Of a DNA stretch of 41,679 bases, positions 9,175 through 17,364 are shown one piece after another (the stretch's first letter is position 1; every line of letters starts with the position of its first letter). Both the position numbers and the translations under genes were made by a program. The DNA is taken from NCBI GenBank assembly GCA_001644975.1, contig LVCQ01000010.1, positions 1-41,679 of the forward strand, given 5' to 3'. The notes under the pieces were generated by a model that saw only the letters and a list, made by a program, of their open reading frames with translations, was not told the DNA's origin and did no database searches. Source of the stretch: Piscirickettsiaceae bacterium NZ-RLO1 (GTDB lineage Bacteria > Pseudomonadota > Gammaproteobacteria > Piscirickettsiales > Piscirickettsiaceae).

Positions 9175-9786
9175 ATGATAAAAAAAAGCATGAAGTCTAT
9201 TATGGTATTTTCTGTTGTTAGCTCAGCGTTGTTGGCTTTGGCCGGCTGTAGTCAGAATATTTCTTATCAAGACCCGAATGCGGTGAGCACAACATCGATT
9301 GACTTTAGTTCGAGTGATCTGCAGTCTATTTCTGCAAAAATGGTTGAATCCTTGTTGACTTTCCCTCCGATTGTAGAGTTAACAGCAAAACAGCGCCCAG
9401 TGATGACCTATGGGGGAATTAGTAATCAAACGGATGAGCATATTGATATCTCAGGCATTAAAAATACTATTGCGACGAAGTTAATTGCGTCAGGTAAATT
9501 CCGTTATGTTGATATGGCCTCTGTTGCCTCACTGCGCAAACAATTAGACTATCAGCACCAAAGTGGCATGGTGGATCAAAAAACTGCGGTTGCTATGGGT
9601 CGGCAAATTGGCGCACAATTTATTTTAACAGGCAGCCTGAGCAGCATCCGTCAGTCCAATAGTAGTGAAACTAGCCTGTACTATTTGTTTACCTTGCGCT
9701 TAATTAATATCCAAACGGGCATTGTTGAATGGCAAGGACAGAAGCAAATTCGCAAATTGCAAAAACGCTCACTATTTGGTTGGTAG
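9175..9786 (+). CDS. lpoB: LpoB-like penicillin-binding protein activator
   Basis: This outer-membrane lipoprotein has 203 residues from ATG 9175 (lipobox LAGC, Cys25). LpoB reaches through the peptidoglycan and stimulates PBP1b synthesis. The globular domain shows the family pattern VMTYGGISNQTDEHID, LIASGKFRYVD and the MGRQIGAQFILTGSLSSI segment shared with the TolB-N/CsgG-like fold. The proline-rich tether of E. coli LpoB is short here. Two in-frame GTG codons at 9169 and 9172 precede the ATG, but AGAGGG at 9162-9167 is best spaced for ATG 9175. It is the last gene of the lipoprotein operon. The partner PBP1b is not in the window. Confidence 0.75.
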   Translation: MIKKSMKSIMVFSVVSSALLALAGCSQNISYQDPNAVSTTSIDFSSSDLQSISAKMVESLLTFPPIVELTAKQRPVMTYGGISNQTDEHIDISGIKNTIATKLIASGKFRYVDMASVASLRKQLDYQHQSGMVDQKTAVAMGRQIGAQFILTGSLSSIRQSNSSETSLYYLFTLRLINIQTGIVEWQGQKQIRKLQKRSLFGW

Positions 9787-9823
9787 AGAGTTGTTACATA
9801 GTATATATGGTTGAGGGCATATA

Positions 9824-9856
9824 ATAAAAACAACAGCCAGAGTATATCTGGCTGTT
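9824..9856 (-). terminator. Intrinsic terminator of glucokinase
   Basis: A perfect 10-base stem (AACAGCCAGA 9832-9841, TCTGGCTGTT 9847-9856) has a 5-base loop. On the minus strand it is followed by TTTTTATTAT, so it fits termination of the minus-strand glk transcript. In the plus direction the T tract is poor, but it may still help end the lpoB operon. Confidence 0.8.
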
Positions 9857-9894
9857 ATTGATGTGCTGGTGATGGCAAGCGTGACTGGGTAGTC

Positions 9895-10896
9895 TTACTG
9901 AGCACAGGTGCGCGCGGCATAAAGTGCGGCCCCTTTTAGACCAATTTTCGTGTCAAGAACAATATGAATAGGGAAATTACCTAGCATGCGTGACATGCGA
10001 CCCTTATCACCGTAAGCTTTCATAAAGCGCCCGTCATTAAGTTGGGATAATATTTTTGGTGCAATGCCGCCAACAATATAGATGCCACCATAGGGCAAGG
10101 ATATGAGTGCTAAATTACCTGCTTGCGCGCCATAGAGGTCAACGAAAATATCGAGCGCACGGCAGGCCATCGGGTCTTTCTCTTCGATAGCAAAGCGTGA
10201 AATTGCAGCAGCAGGGTCTTCCTTATGCATAGCGAATTGGAGTTCGCGGCTTTCTACCTCACCGTACAGCGGGTTATCACAAATAAATTTATAAATATTG
10301 ATGAGGCCTTGCCCTGATAATACACGCTCGACAGACACCCGGTGCAGCTTGCGGCGTAAATAAGCGAGCAGCTCCATTTGAATATCATTGGTTGGGCCAA
10401 AATCAACGTGTCCACCTTCTGTGGGCATGACGGTGTATTTTTCACCATCATTTGACATCAGAGCAACACCGAGGCCAGTGCCCGCGCCAATAAGGGCGCG
10501 CGTGGCCTGAGGTCGCGGTGAGCCGGCCTGTAAGGTATATAAATCTTTTTCTGCTAATGCATCTGTGCCGTAGCCGATGGCTTGAAAATCGTTGATTAAA
10601 GTGACACAGCGAATCCCGAGCTCTTCGGCGACAGCAGTCTCATCAACATCCCAAGGTAAATTAGTCAGTTGAACGCGACCATGCATAATAGGACCGGCAA
10701 CAGCAAAACAAGCACCGTCAATATGAGTTTCTTGGTGGCCTGTTTCGCTAAGAAATTCTTTGACCATAATTGCGGCATTATTATAGGCGTTGCTGACATA
10801 TTTTTGATGCGCAAGCACTGTGAGGTTGCCACTATCAAAGTCTGCAAGCTGTAGCCATGTTTTTGTACCGCCAATATCTCCCGATAACAGCCTCAT
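9895..10896 (-). CDS. glk: Glucokinase
   Basis: This cytoplasmic ATP-dependent hexokinase of 333 residues (E. coli Glk has 321) phosphorylates glucose to glucose-6-phosphate. The N-terminal phosphate-binding motif is GDIGGTKTWLQLADF. The sugar-binding and catalytic region contains LINDFQAIGYG, with the catalytic Asp in ND. Further motifs are IGAGTGLGVAL, EGGHVDFGP, ERVLSGQGL and the C-terminal GGIAPK. These match the bacterial Glk (PF02685) family rather than ROK kinases. It is a single-gene unit on the minus strand, between the LpoB operon and fleQ, with its own terminator. A purine-rich AAAGGGA precedes the ATG. No other glycolytic genes are adjacent. Confidence 0.95.
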   Translation of the reverse strand: MRLLSGDIGGTKTWLQLADFDSGNLTVLAHQKYVSNAYNNAAIMVKEFLSETGHQETHIDGACFAVAGPIMHGRVQLTNLPWDVDETAVAEELGIRCVTLINDFQAIGYGTDALAEKDLYTLQAGSPRPQATRALIGAGTGLGVALMSNDGEKYTVMPTEGGHVDFGPTNDIQMELLAYLRRKLHRVSVERVLSGQGLINIYKFICDNPLYGEVESRELQFAMHKEDPAAAISRFAIEEKDPMACRALDIFVDLYGAQAGNLALISLPYGGIYIVGGIAPKILSQLNDGRFMKAYGDKGRMSRMLGNFPIHIVLDTKIGLKGAALYAARTCAQ

Positions 10897-11108
10897 AATA
10901 TTTCTATCCCTTTTATATCTTTATTCTGGATTTTGGGTCTTTAATTTTTTTAAATTTTATTTAATAAGTTCAGCCATTGTAGAGTCTTTTAACCTATCTG
11001 CCAACTCCACTTTGCCAGGCTGTCAAGCTTGGAAATTTTTAATTTTTTTCATCTTTAGTGAAAACAAGAAGATATTGTTATTCGCTATGCGAGATTAACG
11101 TATGCGGC

Positions 11109-11137
11109 TTGCAGGTGATTTTTATCAGGTCTATTAA
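11109..11137 (+). promoter_or_regulatory. Candidate sigma-70 promoter of fleQ
   Basis: TTGCAG (11109-11114), a 17-base spacer, then TATTAA (11132-11137), giving a leader of about 35 bases to the fleQ ATG. Each box matches 4 of 6 consensus positions. It is a guess based on spacing; no sigma-54 match was seen here. Confidence 0.35.
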
Positions 11138-11177
11138 TCAAAGTAACGAAAGAGAGTGCTGTGCTTAAGGGGAAAAG

Positions 11178-12674
11178 ATGCTTAAGCAGAGAGTGGTTAT
11201 TGTTAGTCAATGTCAAGTAAGTACTAATGAGTTAAAATTACTTTTTGAGTTTATGGGTGAGAATGTTGTCGCCTGTTTAAATAATGATGATTGGACAGTG
11301 TTGCTTAATGACAGTGACCCATTATTATTATGTGTGGCGCAAGATGCTTTAAGTCATGTATTCGCACTGTATCATGAATTAAAGGACCAAAATAAAATCA
11401 CGTGTGAGTGTCGTTTTGTGATAGTGGCGAAGCCTGAGCTAATCAAGCGTCATTACAGTGCTAAAGAGCTTAAAAATGTTTTCGGTTACTTGGTTAAGCC
11501 TTATCGCTATGCGCAGTTAGAGCAGGTTTTAGATAGTGCTCAAATGGCTCAAGCTGCCAAAGAAGAACGTCTAGCAGCAGGGCGCAGTGAAGTGCAAGAT
11601 GAGTTGAATCAACTTTTAGTGGGTAAGAGCCGTGCTATTCGGCGGGTTCGTCAGCTGATTCGTCAAGTGGCGAAGTCTGAGGTGAATGTATTGATTTTAG
11701 GGTACTCTGGCACGGGTAAGGAAGTGGTCTCTCAGGCGATCCATCGTGCTTCTGCGCGAGCTCAGCAAGGGTTTGTTCCGGTCAATTGTGGTGCAATTCC
11801 AGCAGATTTACTGGAGAGCGAATTATTTGGCCATGAAAAAGGGGCGTTTACTGGAGCGATTGCAAGTCGGCAGGGGCGTTTTGAATTGGCGCAAAAAGGC
11901 ACGCTATTCTTAGATGAAATCGGTGATATGCCATTAAATATGCAGGTAAAATTACTGCGAGTATTGCAAGAGCGGACCTTTGAGCGTGTTGGCAGTAATA
12001 AAGCGTTAGAGTGTGATGTCCGTGTGATTGCTGCAACACACAGAAATCTTGAAGAGCTGATTGAAGAAGGCCAGTTTCGTGAGGATTTATTTTATCGCTT
12101 AAATGTCTTTCCGATTGAAATGCCATCGTTAGCTGAGCGTAGTGAAGATATTCCGCTATTGATTAAAGAGCTCGTTAGCCGCATTCAGCGTGAAGGGCGT
12201 GGTAAGATTCGTTTTACTGCTGAGGCTTTGGCACGCTTAAAAAGTTATCCTTGGCCTGGTAATGTGCGTGAATTGGCAAATTTAGTCGAGCGTTTGACGG
12301 TCAGTTATGCCAATCGCTGGGTGGATGTGCCGCAATTGCCCCACAAATTTTTAACTGCAGAAGATATCGAGGTGTGTAATGCGCTTGATGAGAATGATGG
12401 TCCGTTGTATGAGGAAACTGCGCCTATAGATCCTGTCGATATAGAAGCAAATGTAGTCGGACCATCGACTGTGCACTTGCCTGGTGAAGGCGTTGATCTT
12501 AAATCATATTTAACGACAATCGAAGCGAATTTAATTCAAGCGGCCTTGGATCAATCCAATGGTGTGGTCGCTCATGCGGCCAAGCGCTTGTCGATTCGGC
12601 GGACGACATTGGTTGAGAAAATACGCAAGCTTAATTTAGCTGGAAATCAAAGTGAAGAACTGTCAAAAGCCTGA
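11178..12674 (+). CDS. fleQ: FleQ-type sigma-54 activator, flagellar master regulator
   Basis: This 498-residue bacterial enhancer-binding protein sits at the top of the polar flagellar cascade. Residues 1-120 form a degenerate receiver-like FleQ domain. The AAA+ domain spans about 146-385, with Walker A GYSGTGKE (175-182), the sigma-54-contacting GAFTGA loop (222-227) and Walker B TLFLDEIGD (241-249). A C-terminal Fis-type helix-turn-helix follows (about 468-490, VVAHAAKRLSIRRTTL). An acidic linker of about 45 residues separates AAA+ and HTH. The two c-di-GMP contact motifs of Pseudomonas FleQ are changed: LFRSLVG reads LNQLLVG (143-149), and the Arg-Asn after Walker A reads Gln-Ala (186-187). 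GGGGA precedes the ATG. fleSR lies downstream behind a sigma-54 promoter that FleQ would be expected to activate. Confidence 0.9.
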   Translation: MLKQRVVIVSQCQVSTNELKLLFEFMGENVVACLNNDDWTVLLNDSDPLLLCVAQDALSHVFALYHELKDQNKITCECRFVIVAKPELIKRHYSAKELKNVFGYLVKPYRYAQLEQVLDSAQMAQAAKEERLAAGRSEVQDELNQLLVGKSRAIRRVRQLIRQVAKSEVNVLILGYSGTGKEVVSQAIHRASARAQQGFVPVNCGAIPADLLESELFGHEKGAFTGAIASRQGRFELAQKGTLFLDEIGDMPLNMQVKLLRVLQERTFERVGSNKALECDVRVIAATHRNLEELIEEGQFREDLFYRLNVFPIEMPSLAERSEDIPLLIKELVSRIQREGRGKIRFTAEALARLKSYPWPGNVRELANLVERLTVSYANRWVDVPQLPHKFLTAEDIEVCNALDENDGPLYEETAPIDPVDIEANVVGPSTVHLPGEGVDLKSYLTTIEANLIQAALDQSNGVVAHAAKRLSIRRTTLVEKIRKLNLAGNQSEELSKA

Positions 12675-12716
12675 CAGTCTATTAATAACCTTATGAATTT
12701 TAATTATTAAATTTTA

Positions 12717-12732
12717 CGGCATGGCTTTTGCT
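12717..12732 (+). promoter_or_regulatory. Sigma-54 promoter of fleSR
   Basis: CGGCATGGCTTTTGCT has the invariant GG (12718-12719) and GC (12730-12731) exactly 10 bases apart and a TTTTGC -12 box. It lies in the fleQ-fleS gap about 85 bases before the fleS ATG. fleSR is known to be sigma-54/FleQ dependent in Pseudomonas. Confidence 0.75.
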
Positions 12733-12816
12733 GTTAATTATTTAATTAAACAATATCAACGTTCTTTATTTATCATGATATTTTTAGAGCTTTGATTTGA
12801 TTTGGCATGGAGTGCA

Positions 12817-13860
12817 ATGATCGTGGATGTTACCTCAGCGCCTAACAAAACAGCCGTCGCTCAAACAAGCCAAGCTCAAGCTGAAAGTTTGCGATCAATA
12901 CTAAATATTATGCCTGTTGGGGTGATTTTGCTTGATAAGTTTGGTGTTGTCTACGAGGCTAATCCTGCAGCACATAGTTTATTAGGTGAGCCATTGATCA
13001 GTCAACCTTGGCTTAATATCATTCAGCAAAAATTTCATGCACGTAGTGATGACGGTCATGAAATTTCCTTGGTGACTGGTGAGCGTGTGAATGTAGCAAC
13101 ACACCCACTGGAAGGCCAAGGGGGTCAATTGATTACCCTAACTGATTTAACGGAAACGCGTAGTTTACAAGAGTCGTTAAACCGCTATCAGCGCCTTTGT
13201 GAAATTGGTCGGATGAGTGCGGCAATGGCACATCAAATTAGAACGCCTCTTGCTAGTGCTTTACTTTATGCTGGAAGTTTAAATAATAAAAATATTTCAG
13301 ACGAGAAAAAATATGATTTTTGTGAAAAAATAAGTAAACAGTTAAAGATACTTGATAATCAAGTCAGTAATATGTTGTTATTTGCGCAAGGTGGTAATCA
13401 GTGCGTAGAGCAAGTATCCATCACTGCCCTTATTGATGAAATTATGCTGGTTTATCAAGGTAGGAAAATTATTTGTATTGACTTTAAACAAGCGGTGAGA
13501 AAAACAATATTTTTAGGTAATATTAAAACATTAGCTAGTGCAATTGTTAATTTAATTGAAAATGCAGAGCAGGCAATTGATCATAATGATGATCATATTT
13601 ATTTACTTGTTGAGTATGAAAATAATTATTTAAATATAAAAATCATTGACGAAGGTTTTGGAATGACAGCACAGGAGCAGCAAAAAGCCTTAGAGCCTTT
13701 TTTTACGACCAAACCACAAGGAACCGGTTTAGGTTTAGCAGTGGCTCAGGCAGTGTTGCATGCGCATCAAGGGAAATTAACGTTAACTAGCGATAAAAAC
13801 TTAGGTACGACGGTGCATTTATCTTTGCCGACCTTAACAAAACAGGGAGTTTCACAATGA
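12817..13860 (+). CDS. fleS: FleS-type sensor histidine kinase
   Basis: This cytoplasmic two-component kinase has 347 residues and no transmembrane segments. A PAS domain lies at about 22-115 (LNIMPVGVILLDKFGVVYEANPA). The HisKA H-box is AAMAHQIRTPLAS with His139 as the predicted phospho-acceptor. The ATPase N box is NLIENAEQAI, with G boxes IIDEGFGM and GTGLGLAV. Kinase and regulator genes overlap at ATGA (13857-13860), so translation is coupled with fleR. I prefer ATG 12817, with GGAG at 12809-12812, over the upstream TTG at 12802. In Pseudomonas FleS phosphorylates FleR to switch on mid-class flagellar genes. The signal sensed by the PAS domain is unknown. Confidence 0.9.
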   Translation: MIVDVTSAPNKTAVAQTSQAQAESLRSILNIMPVGVILLDKFGVVYEANPAAHSLLGEPLISQPWLNIIQQKFHARSDDGHEISLVTGERVNVATHPLEGQGGQLITLTDLTETRSLQESLNRYQRLCEIGRMSAAMAHQIRTPLASALLYAGSLNNKNISDEKKYDFCEKISKQLKILDNQVSNMLLFAQGGNQCVEQVSITALIDEIMLVYQGRKIICIDFKQAVRKTIFLGNIKTLASAIVNLIENAEQAIDHNDDHIYLLVEYENNYLNIKIIDEGFGMTAQEQQKALEPFFTTKPQGTGLGLAVAQAVLHAHQGKLTLTSDKNLGTTVHLSLPTLTKQGVSQ

Positions 13861-15311
13861 GTCAGGGAGTTGTGTTAATTGTTGAGGATGAAGTAGCTTT
13901 GGCTGAAGCGATCAAAGAGACTCTATCACTAGCAAATTTGCCTAGTGTTATTGCTAATCATGCTGAAGAGGCTCTGGAAAAAATTAAGCGTCATAATATT
14001 TTAATTGTGATTAGTGATATTAATATGCCAGGTATCAGTGGTCATGAATTACTTAAGCAAATTAAGCGCTATCAGTCAGATATTCCAGTATTATTAATGA
14101 CAGCATTTAGTAATATTGAAGGTGCTGTGCAGGCGATGCGTGATGGCGCGGCAGATTATATTGCAAAGCCTTTTGAACCTGAATATCTTGTTGAGCGTGT
14201 GCAGCATTTTATTGATAAGAAAATTTATGATGAAAAAAATCCTATTGCCGAAGATTTAAACACAAAAAAACTATTTTCACTAGCAAAAAAAGTGGCAGCA
14301 ACAGATGCATCAGTTTTGATCACTGGAGAAAGTGGTACGGGTAAAGAAGTCCTTTCACGCTTTATTCACCATCATTCTTCTCGTTATAAAAATAGTTTTA
14401 TTGCGATTAACTGTGCAGCTATTCCTGAGAACATGCTAGAAGCTGTATTATTTGGTTATGAAAAAGGTGCCTTTACTGGGGCATATCAAGCTTGTCCTGG
14501 GAAGTTTGAACAAGCCAATGGCGGTACATTATTATTAGATGAAATTTCAGAGATGGATTTAAATTTACAAGCAAAATTACTGCGTGTTTTGCAAGAAAAG
14601 GAAGTTGAGCGTTTAGGTGGGCGTAAATTAATTCAATTAGATGTAAGAATTATTGCAACATCGAACAGAAAAATTCAAGATTATATTAAAGACGGTCGTT
14701 TTCGTGAAGATTTATATTACAGAATTAATGTTTTTCCTTTGCAGTGGCAGCCATTAAGAAATCGAATTAATGATATTGTTCCTTTAGCTAAGCGTTTAAT
14801 TTATCAATATGCTAATAAAGAAAAAGTGCCTGAATTAACCCAAACCGCTGAAGAGAAACTGACTGAATATTTTTGGCCTGGTAATATTCGTGAGCTAGAC
14901 AATGTTATGCAGCGAGCGATTATTTTGCATGTTGGCGATAAAATTGAAATTGATGATATTCAATTAGATTCAGATTGGAAATCTGATGAGTATGATGAGA
15001 GTGAGAGCAGTAATAATAAAAATAATAATGTAAATAATAATTTTAAAAATAAAGTTGAAAAAAATATAGATGATATTAATGGTGATTATAGTAGTGATAG
15101 TAAAAATGGAAAATCAGATAATTTAAGCTATGAAATGAAGCATCATGAATTTGATATTATTTTGAAATCTTTAGAAAAGCATAAGGGTGTTAGAAAGAAA
15201 GTCTCCGAAGAGTTAGATATTAGTAGTAGAACATTACGTTATAAGCTTGCAAAAATGAGAGAAGCAGGAATAACTATCCCCGGGGCGCAAATAGAGAAGG
15301 CTGAAGAGTAA
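13857..15311 (+). CDS. fleR: FleR-type sigma-54 response regulator
   Basis: This 484-residue NtrC-class regulator is the partner of FleS. The receiver domain (1-120) keeps acidic Glu10/Asp11, phospho-acceptor Asp54 (VISDINMPG), Thr82 and Lys104. The AAA+ domain (about 130-365) has Walker A GESGTGKE (157-164), GAFTGA (204-209) and Walker B LLLDEISEM. A Fis-type HTH ends the protein (about 440-475, VRKKVSEELDISSRTL). Between AAA+ and HTH is an unusual linker of about 55 residues dominated by Asn, Asp, Ser and Lys, encoded by an AAT/AAA-rich stretch near 14990-15120. It should activate sigma-54 promoters of later flagellar operons. fliE follows after 27 bases, so the fli genes can be read from the fleSR promoter. 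Confidence 0.92.
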   Translation: MSQGVVLIVEDEVALAEAIKETLSLANLPSVIANHAEEALEKIKRHNILIVISDINMPGISGHELLKQIKRYQSDIPVLLMTAFSNIEGAVQAMRDGAADYIAKPFEPEYLVERVQHFIDKKIYDEKNPIAEDLNTKKLFSLAKKVAATDASVLITGESGTGKEVLSRFIHHHSSRYKNSFIAINCAAIPENMLEAVLFGYEKGAFTGAYQACPGKFEQANGGTLLLDEISEMDLNLQAKLLRVLQEKEVERLGGRKLIQLDVRIIATSNRKIQDYIKDGRFREDLYYRINVFPLQWQPLRNRINDIVPLAKRLIYQYANKEKVPELTQTAEEKLTEYFWPGNIRELDNVMQRAIILHVGDKIEIDDIQLDSDWKSDEYDESESSNNKNNNVNNNFKNKVEKNIDDINGDYSSDSKNGKSDNLSYEMKHHEFDIILKSLEKHKGVRKKVSEELDISSRTLRYKLAKMREAGITIPGAQIEKAEE

Positions 15312-15338
15312 GCTTTAAATCTAGTAAGGGTAAAATCT

Positions 15339-15674
15339 ATGGGTAAGATCTATAATGCCAGTGCTGAACAAGCTGTTTTAAACGTTATGAAGCAGCTAGC
15401 GGCTAAGGCTGCAAATGAAAAAACTACCACCGCCAGTGGTGTTGGTGATAATCCTGAAAATACATTCTCTAATTTGCTAAAAGTAAGCTTAAATGCTGTA
15501 AATAAACACCAAATGAATTCTGCTAATTTGCAAAAATCATTTGAGGTTGGTGAGGCAACTTTGCCTGAGGTTATTGTCGCCATGCAAAAAGCGAGTGTAT
15601 CGTTTACAGCAATTAAAGAAGTACGTAATAAATTAATAGATGCTTATCGTCAAGTAATGAATATGCCGGTATGA
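15339..15674 (+). CDS. fliE: Flagellar hook-basal body protein FliE
   Basis: FliE, 111 residues, is the adapter that joins the MS ring to the proximal rod and is exported early by the flagellar type III system. The C-terminal half shows the family signature: FSNLLKVSLNAVNKHQ, SFEVGEATLPEVIVAMQKASVSF and KEVRNKLIDAYRQVMNMPV. The length is normal (E. coli 104). It has no cleavable signal, as expected for a T3SS substrate. It lies 27 bases after fleR and 19 before fliF, so it is probably co-transcribed. I saw no sigma-54 or sigma-28 promoter directly before it. Confidence 0.95.
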   Translation: MGKIYNASAEQAVLNVMKQLAAKAANEKTTTASGVGDNPENTFSNLLKVSLNAVNKHQMNSANLQKSFEVGEATLPEVIVAMQKASVSFTAIKEVRNKLIDAYRQVMNMPV

Positions 15675-15693
15675 TTAATTTAGGCTTTAATAT

Positions 15694-17364
15694 ATGGCAA
15701 TGAACTTAGAGTCCGCATCACAGGTTATAGAAGGCTTTAATCGGCTAAATTGGCTGAAGCAAGTGGCCTTAATGATAGGTTTAGCTGTGAGTATTGCATC
15801 GGGCGTGGCAGTGATTATGTGGACAAAAACCTCAAATTATGAGCCTGTCTTTTCTAGTGTTGATTCATTAAGTTTGCCTCATATTGTTCAGTCATTAAAG
15901 CAAAGTAATATAGAATTTAAATTAGACGAAAGAAGAAATTTAATTTTAGTCGCTAAAGATCAGGTTAATAAGGCACGGATTGCGCTTGCGGAAAATGGTG
16001 TCAGTGGCCGTATTAGCACTGGTTTTGAAAGCTTGGGCAAGGACTCAAGTTTTGGCACTAGCCAATTTATGGAAACTGTACGTTACCGTCATGCATTAGA
16101 AGGTGAGCTGTCGCGGACAATTTCATCGATTCAGGGCGTGCGCAGTTCTCGGGTGCATTTAGCAATCCCGAAGCAATCTTCATTTTTAAAATCACAAAAA
16201 GAGGCAAGAGCATCAGTCTTTATTAATTTGCAAGGCGGTTATCTGGAAAAGTCCCAGGTGGCAGCGATTGTGAACTTAGTTGCGTCTAGCATACCGAATT
16301 TAAAAAGAAGCCAGGTCTCAGTGGTTGACCAGCACGGTAATCTTTTAACTCATGCGATGGAAGGAGGTAGCTTTGCTGCAACAGAAAGACAGTTTGCTTA
16401 TCAGCGTCAGGTTGAGTCAGCGTATGTACAGCGTATTTTAAACATCCTTGAGCCTATTGTTGGCTCTGGTAATGTGCGGGCACAAGTGACGGCAAATGTT
16501 GATTTCACTAAGTCTGAAAAAACACAAGAAACGTTTAATCCAGATATGAAAGCGGTGCGCAGTGAGTTTTTATTAAACGAAGAAAAAAATGGTGAAGCCG
16601 GCTTAGGTGGTATTCCTGGTGCACTTAGCAATCAGCCGCCAGGTATTGGCACTGCACCTGAAGAAGCAGTAGGCGGGGAGGGTGCAGAAAAAACCAAGCA
16701 AACACCCAGTAGCAAAAGAAACGAGTCAACGCGCAATTATGAGGTGGATCGCTTAATTAGTCATACTCGCGGTCAGTTAGGACGGGTGATGCGCTTGACA
16801 GTCGCTGTTGTAGTCAATAATAAAACGACGACGGATGATAAAGGAAAAATAACCGCTGCGGCGATAAAGCAAGGTGAGATTAAACGTATAGCGCAACTGG
16901 TTCGCGATGCGGTGGGGTTTGATGTTGCACGTGGCGATAGCTTAAATGTTGTCAATTTGCCGTTTGTTAAAGAAGTCGCTGCGAAGCCGCCGGTGATTCC
17001 ATTGTGGGAGCAAGGGTGGTTTATTTCATTATTAAAACAAGTGCTCGGTGGGTTATTTATTTTAATCTTAGTGCTCTTTATTTTAAGACCGACGCTGCGC
17101 TCTTTAGCAGGTAAATCTAAAGCCGAACTCTTTGATCAAAAAATGCAGCTGGCTCGAGAGGTAGGGATTGAGTTGGATGCCAATGGTAATCCCATTGTTC
17201 CTGAGGAAGAGCCGACGGTGGATGAATTTGAACGACCGTTAGATTTGCCTCATGACTCTGATGATCAGGAGCGCAATATTAATTTTGTTAAACAGCTGGT
17301 CGAAAAAGATGCCAAATTGGTGGCTCAAGTGATTAAAGAATGGGTAAGTGAAGATGAGCAGTGA
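15694..17364 (+). CDS. fliF: Flagellar MS-ring protein FliF
   Basis: FliF, 556 residues, forms the inner-membrane MS ring on which the motor and export gate are built. Transmembrane segments lie at about 24-44 and 448-468. The periplasmic ring-building motifs lie between them (SNYEPVFSSVDSLS; LEGELSRTISSIQGVRSSRVHLAIP; VSVVDQHGNLLT). The acidic C-terminal tail (about 500-556) is the FliG-binding region. A Gly/Pro/Glu-rich low-complexity stretch at about 295-345 matches the variable loop of the family. The reading frame overlaps fliG by about 11 bases. ATG 15694 is used; an in-frame ATG two codons later is also possible. Confidence 0.96.
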   Translation: MAMNLESASQVIEGFNRLNWLKQVALMIGLAVSIASGVAVIMWTKTSNYEPVFSSVDSLSLPHIVQSLKQSNIEFKLDERRNLILVAKDQVNKARIALAENGVSGRISTGFESLGKDSSFGTSQFMETVRYRHALEGELSRTISSIQGVRSSRVHLAIPKQSSFLKSQKEARASVFINLQGGYLEKSQVAAIVNLVASSIPNLKRSQVSVVDQHGNLLTHAMEGGSFAATERQFAYQRQVESAYVQRILNILEPIVGSGNVRAQVTANVDFTKSEKTQETFNPDMKAVRSEFLLNEEKNGEAGLGGIPGALSNQPPGIGTAPEEAVGGEGAEKTKQTPSSKRNESTRNYEVDRLISHTRGQLGRVMRLTVAVVVNNKTTTDDKGKITAAAIKQGEIKRIAQLVRDAVGFDVARGDSLNVVNLPFVKEVAAKPPVIPLWEQGWFISLLKQVLGGLFILILVLFILRPTLRSLAGKSKAELFDQKMQLAREVGIELDANGNPIVPEEEPTVDEFERPLDLPHDSDDQERNINFVKQLVEKDAKLVAQVIKEWVSEDEQ

